64,000 nucleotides of DNA from Pirellulales bacterium (GTDB taxonomy: Bacteria > Planctomycetota > Planctomycetia > Pirellulales > JAEUIK01), in assembly GCA_019694455.1 (NCBI GenBank), contig JAIBBY010000011.1, positions 1 to 64,000 on the forward strand, given 5' to 3'. The translations under genes and the position numbers were made by a program. Shown here piece after piece: positions 61,796 to 64,000 of this stretch (positions are counted from its first letter, which is position 1; the number at the start of each line of letters is the position of its first letter). The notes beneath the pieces are model-generated. The model made no database searches and was not told the origin of the DNA. It saw nothing but the letters and a program-made list of their open reading frames with translations.

Positions 61796-63133
61796 CTACT
61801 TGTTTCCCATGCAATAGAGGCGCGCCGCCGTGCGAATCAGCAATTTGTCCCCCAGGACCACTGGCGAAGCCATACACATATCGTCTTCCGCTAGGCGATT
61901 CTCGTGCGACACCTTGAACTCCGACCCCGCCTCAATCGCCACGGTCACACCATCTTCGTTCACGCAAAAGATCTTGCCGCCATAGCTCCACGGAGAGCTA
62001 GTGAAGTCGGCGACGGGCAGGCGTTTGCGACTGTAGATCTCACGCCCCGACTTGATGTCATACGAAGCGAAGAACCCGCGATCGTAAAGCACATACATCT
62101 GGTCCCCCACAATGATCGGCGTGGGATGGTACGGGCCGCCTTTGGGATTGTGCCACTCTAGATGCTCGCTGAGCTTGCCTTCTCCGTCGGCAGGCGGCGA
62201 AATATCGCCGTTGGCGCCTGGCCGGATGGCGTACATCGGGTTCTTGCCCCAAACCACATGGCCGCTGGTCAAATACAAAATGCCGTCATGCGCGAACGGT
62301 GTGGGAATCGCCAGGATCGAAAGGCCCTTGATCTGCCAAAGTGGCTTGCCGCTCAGATCGTAGGATCGCGCCCAGTTGATGCCCGACATCACCAACTCGG
62401 TGCGCAGCTTATTCTTCCAAATGTATGGCGTGGAGTAATTCGTCTTTTCATCGCGCGCCACGCGCCACAGTTCTTTGCCGCTCGCGCAGTCATAGCAGAC
62501 GAGGTTGCTTTCCTCTTCATTGTCGTTGACCAGATAAAGTCGTCCCTCATGCACAATCGGCGAAATCGACGTGCCCCAGCCCTGTTGCGTCTCGTGCGCA
62601 GGCATTTCGATTTGCCACAGCGGTTTGCCATCCAGGTCATAACAATAAAGTCCAATATTGCCGAAATAGGCGAACAACCGTTGGCCATCAGTGACCGGCG
62701 TCTCCGACGCCAATGAGTTCTTCAGGTGGTGCGGCTTGGGTGGCACGCCGGCATGAGCCACACGCTCCCACAGCACCGAGCCAGTGGCCTGATCAAGGCA
62801 ATACACCTTCCATTCGTGTTGCGCTGTTTCCTTGGGATACAAGTTGGCGTTGAGGTCTTCCAAATACAGTCCCTTACGCGGCTCGCGAACGTCTCCCGAG
62901 CTAACGCAAGTTGTCAAGTAAACGCGCCCCCCCGTCGCGATTGGACTCGACCAGCCTAGCCCTGGCAGCTCGGTCTTCCACAGCACATTCTCCACTGCCG
63001 ACCAGCGTTCCGGTGGCGTTTGTTCCCCTTCGCTGTGGCGAGCCGATAAATATCGCGGCGCCTCAGGCGTCGAAGGCGCTGCGGCCCCGGCAATCTGCGT
63101 CGACAAGACAACAACCAACCCTATGTATCGCAC
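61796..63133 (-). CDS. PQQ-like beta-propeller protein, exported (445 aa)
   Basis: A short signal (RYIGLVVVLSTQIAGAAAPS) is followed by repeating WD-type blades: TGSVLWERV, GLYCYDLDGKPLWQIEM, LVCYDCASGKELWRVARDE, ARSYDLSGKPLWQIKGL and FASYDIKSGREIYSRKRL. These are PQQ-binding-like propeller repeats. Many planctomycete members bind no PQQ and may act as scaffolds or in oxidative carbohydrate use. The start is a GTG at 63133 with AAGGAG seven bases upstream. It is upstream of the PqaA-like gene on the same strand. Confidence 0.9.
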   Translation of the reverse strand: MRYIGLVVVLSTQIAGAAAPSTPEAPRYLSARHSEGEQTPPERWSAVENVLWKTELPGLGWSSPIATGGRVYLTTCVSSGDVREPRKGLYLEDLNANLYPKETAQHEWKVYCLDQATGSVLWERVAHAGVPPKPHHLKNSLASETPVTDGQRLFAYFGNIGLYCYDLDGKPLWQIEMPAHETQQGWGTSISPIVHEGRLYLVNDNEEESNLVCYDCASGKELWRVARDEKTNYSTPYIWKNKLRTELVMSGINWARSYDLSGKPLWQIKGLSILAIPTPFAHDGILYLTSGHVVWGKNPMYAIRPGANGDISPPADGEGKLSEHLEWHNPKGGPYHPTPIIVGDQMYVLYDRGFFASYDIKSGREIYSRKRLPVADFTSSPWSYGGKIFCVNEDGVTVAIEAGSEFKVSHENRLAEDDMCMASPVVLGDKLLIRTAARLYCMGNK

Positions 63134-63190
63134 GACGTTGCTCCTTAACGTGGATCGATGCCTGCCGCTCTAGCTGGTCGCAGGCGCCGA

Positions 63191-64000
63191 CTATTGCGCG
63201 CCAACCTTTTCTCGGGGACGCGATTCTTGCTTCTCGCCGCTGCTTTTCAATTCTTGTTTCGTATGACCGTCCCAAGTCGCCATCGCTTTTGTCGAACCAA
63301 ATTGGTCGCCCACCCAGTCAAATACTCGTAGCGGCAGCACACCACGCAAAAACACCGTCAGCCGCACCAGCGACGGCGCCATCACAAATGCCTTGTTGGC
63401 AAGCACAGCCCGCACAATGCGATCGGCGATTTCCTCCGGCTCCAGCCGCCGCGTTGTCTTGGCCGGCTTTGTGCCCGCGAATAGCGCCGTATTGACGACG
63501 CTTGGGCAGATGCTCGTCACGCCGACATGGCCCTTCCCCTGCCCTTTAAGTTCCAGGCGCAGTGATTCAGAGAATCCGATCACCGACCATTTGCTCGAGG
63601 CGTAGGTCGATCCATACGGTAGCCCAATCAGACCGGCGGCGCTGGCAATGTTCACCAAATGCGCCTCCGGCCGCGAAACCATGTCGGGCAGAAACGCGTA
63701 GGTCATCGCCACCAGTCCCAGCGTGTTCACCTGATAGGTCATCAGGTGCTTCTTAAGCGGCACGTCCAAGAACAAGCCGCCGTACGCTGTGCCCGCATTA
63801 TTCACTAGTACGTCGATGGCGCCGTGCGCTTCAAAAATCCGCGACCGAAGCTCGGGGATCGCATCAAAGTCGGTGACATCCAATTGATACGACCAGGCGT
63901 CCGCCGCGCCGGCCGACTTCACATCGGCCACGGCCTGCGGCAATTGCTCCGGTCTGAGGTCGACCAGGATCAGCGCGGCGCCTTCTTGGGCAAACCGCAG
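63191..64000 (-). CDS. Short-chain dehydrogenase/reductase, N-terminus beyond window
   Basis: The visible 269 residues begin inside the Rossmann part (LILVDLR) and run through DVLVNNAGTAYGGLFL, then VNIASAAGLIGLPYGSTYAS with the catalytic Ser and Tyr, and Lys four residues on (SSKWSV). The C-terminal part (about 195-260) has an amphipathic region PSLVRLTVFLRGVLPLRVFD that may associate with the membrane, as in lipid-directed SDRs. The start lies past the right edge. The substrate is unknown. Confidence 0.88.
   Translation of the reverse strand: MRFAQEGAALILVDLRPEQLPQAVADVKSAGAADAWSYQLDVTDFDAIPELRSRIFEAHGAIDVLVNNAGTAYGGLFLDVPLKKHLMTYQVNTLGLVAMTYAFLPDMVSRPEAHLVNIASAAGLIGLPYGSTYASSKWSVIGFSESLRLELKGQGKGHVGVTSICPSVVNTALFAGTKPAKTTRRLEPEEIADRIVRAVLANKAFVMAPSLVRLTVFLRGVLPLRVFDWVGDQFGSTKAMATWDGHTKQELKSSGEKQESRPREKVGAQ

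Overview
The window looks like a chromosomal segment of a high-GC planctomycete, most likely a Pirellulales-type lineage. The signs are: a DUF1501 protein, two proteins ending in VPEP sorting tails (PEP-CTERM), one with paired dockerin-like repeats before the tail, a HYExAFE-type protein, several planctomycete-style secreted or lipoprotein hypotheticals, and short, often convergent gene spacing. Coding density is high. I see no rRNA, tRNA, CRISPR array, insertion sequence or prophage.

Region 1 (1-10.2 kb) is a surface-glycan locus read mostly leftward: an SpsF-like cytidylyltransferase, a degenerate HAD protein, a Wzx-type flippase, two CDP-alcohol phosphatidyltransferases, two family-2 glycosyltransferases, a polysaccharide deacetylase-like protein and a truncated family-4 glycosyltransferase. 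A divergent RmlD-like reductase faces it. Two CDP-alcohol transferases plus a cytidylyltransferase suggest transfer of an alditol- or cyclitol-phosphate onto a lipid or glycan. Several of these proteins have altered catalytic motifs, and this is the most interesting system in the window.

Region 2 (10.2-25.5 kb) is mixed housekeeping and accessory: a canonical HAD phosphatase, a CoA-pyrophosphatase-type Nudix enzyme, a cytosine-5 DNA methyltransferase coupled to Vsr repair endonuclease, the GTPase Der, a LutA-type Fe-S protein, a fused double ABC-2 permease, an amidase, a THUMP-like methyltransferase, and a HisH/HisF pair. The HisF homologue has the WbuZ-type substitution of the cyclase Asp11, so it probably supplies ammonia for sugar amidation rather than making histidine.

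Region 3 (25.5-41.5 kb) holds an alginate-export-type porin, a SufU-like scaffold, a class I aminotransferase, a ketoacyl-synthase homologue lacking the active-site Cys, a YkgJ cysteine-cluster protein translationally coupled to HisS, the HYExAFE protein, a short leftward transcription unit with its own promoter and hairpin terminator, PurC, a degenerate GH10-like protein, and an RpoD-type sigma factor with a clear terminator.

Region 4 (41.5-64 kb) is rich in exported proteins: intradiol dioxygenase with DUF1501, a leucine-rich-repeat protein, IMP dehydrogenase overlapping a secreted hypothetical, a His-rich metal lipoprotein, an amidohydrolase, a six-haem cytochrome c with a DJ-1/PfpI protein, a HAF/dockerin/PEP-CTERM protein, a dihaem peroxidase lipoprotein, a TIGR01777 epimerase, an SRPBCC protein, a GH50-like agarase, a PqaA-like protein, a PQQ-type beta-propeller, and a dehydrogenase cut by the right edge.

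All functional calls come from reading motifs in translated sequence, not from database searches. Start codons were chosen on Shine-Dalgarno match, family N-termini and neighbour spacing, and are uncertain where stated.
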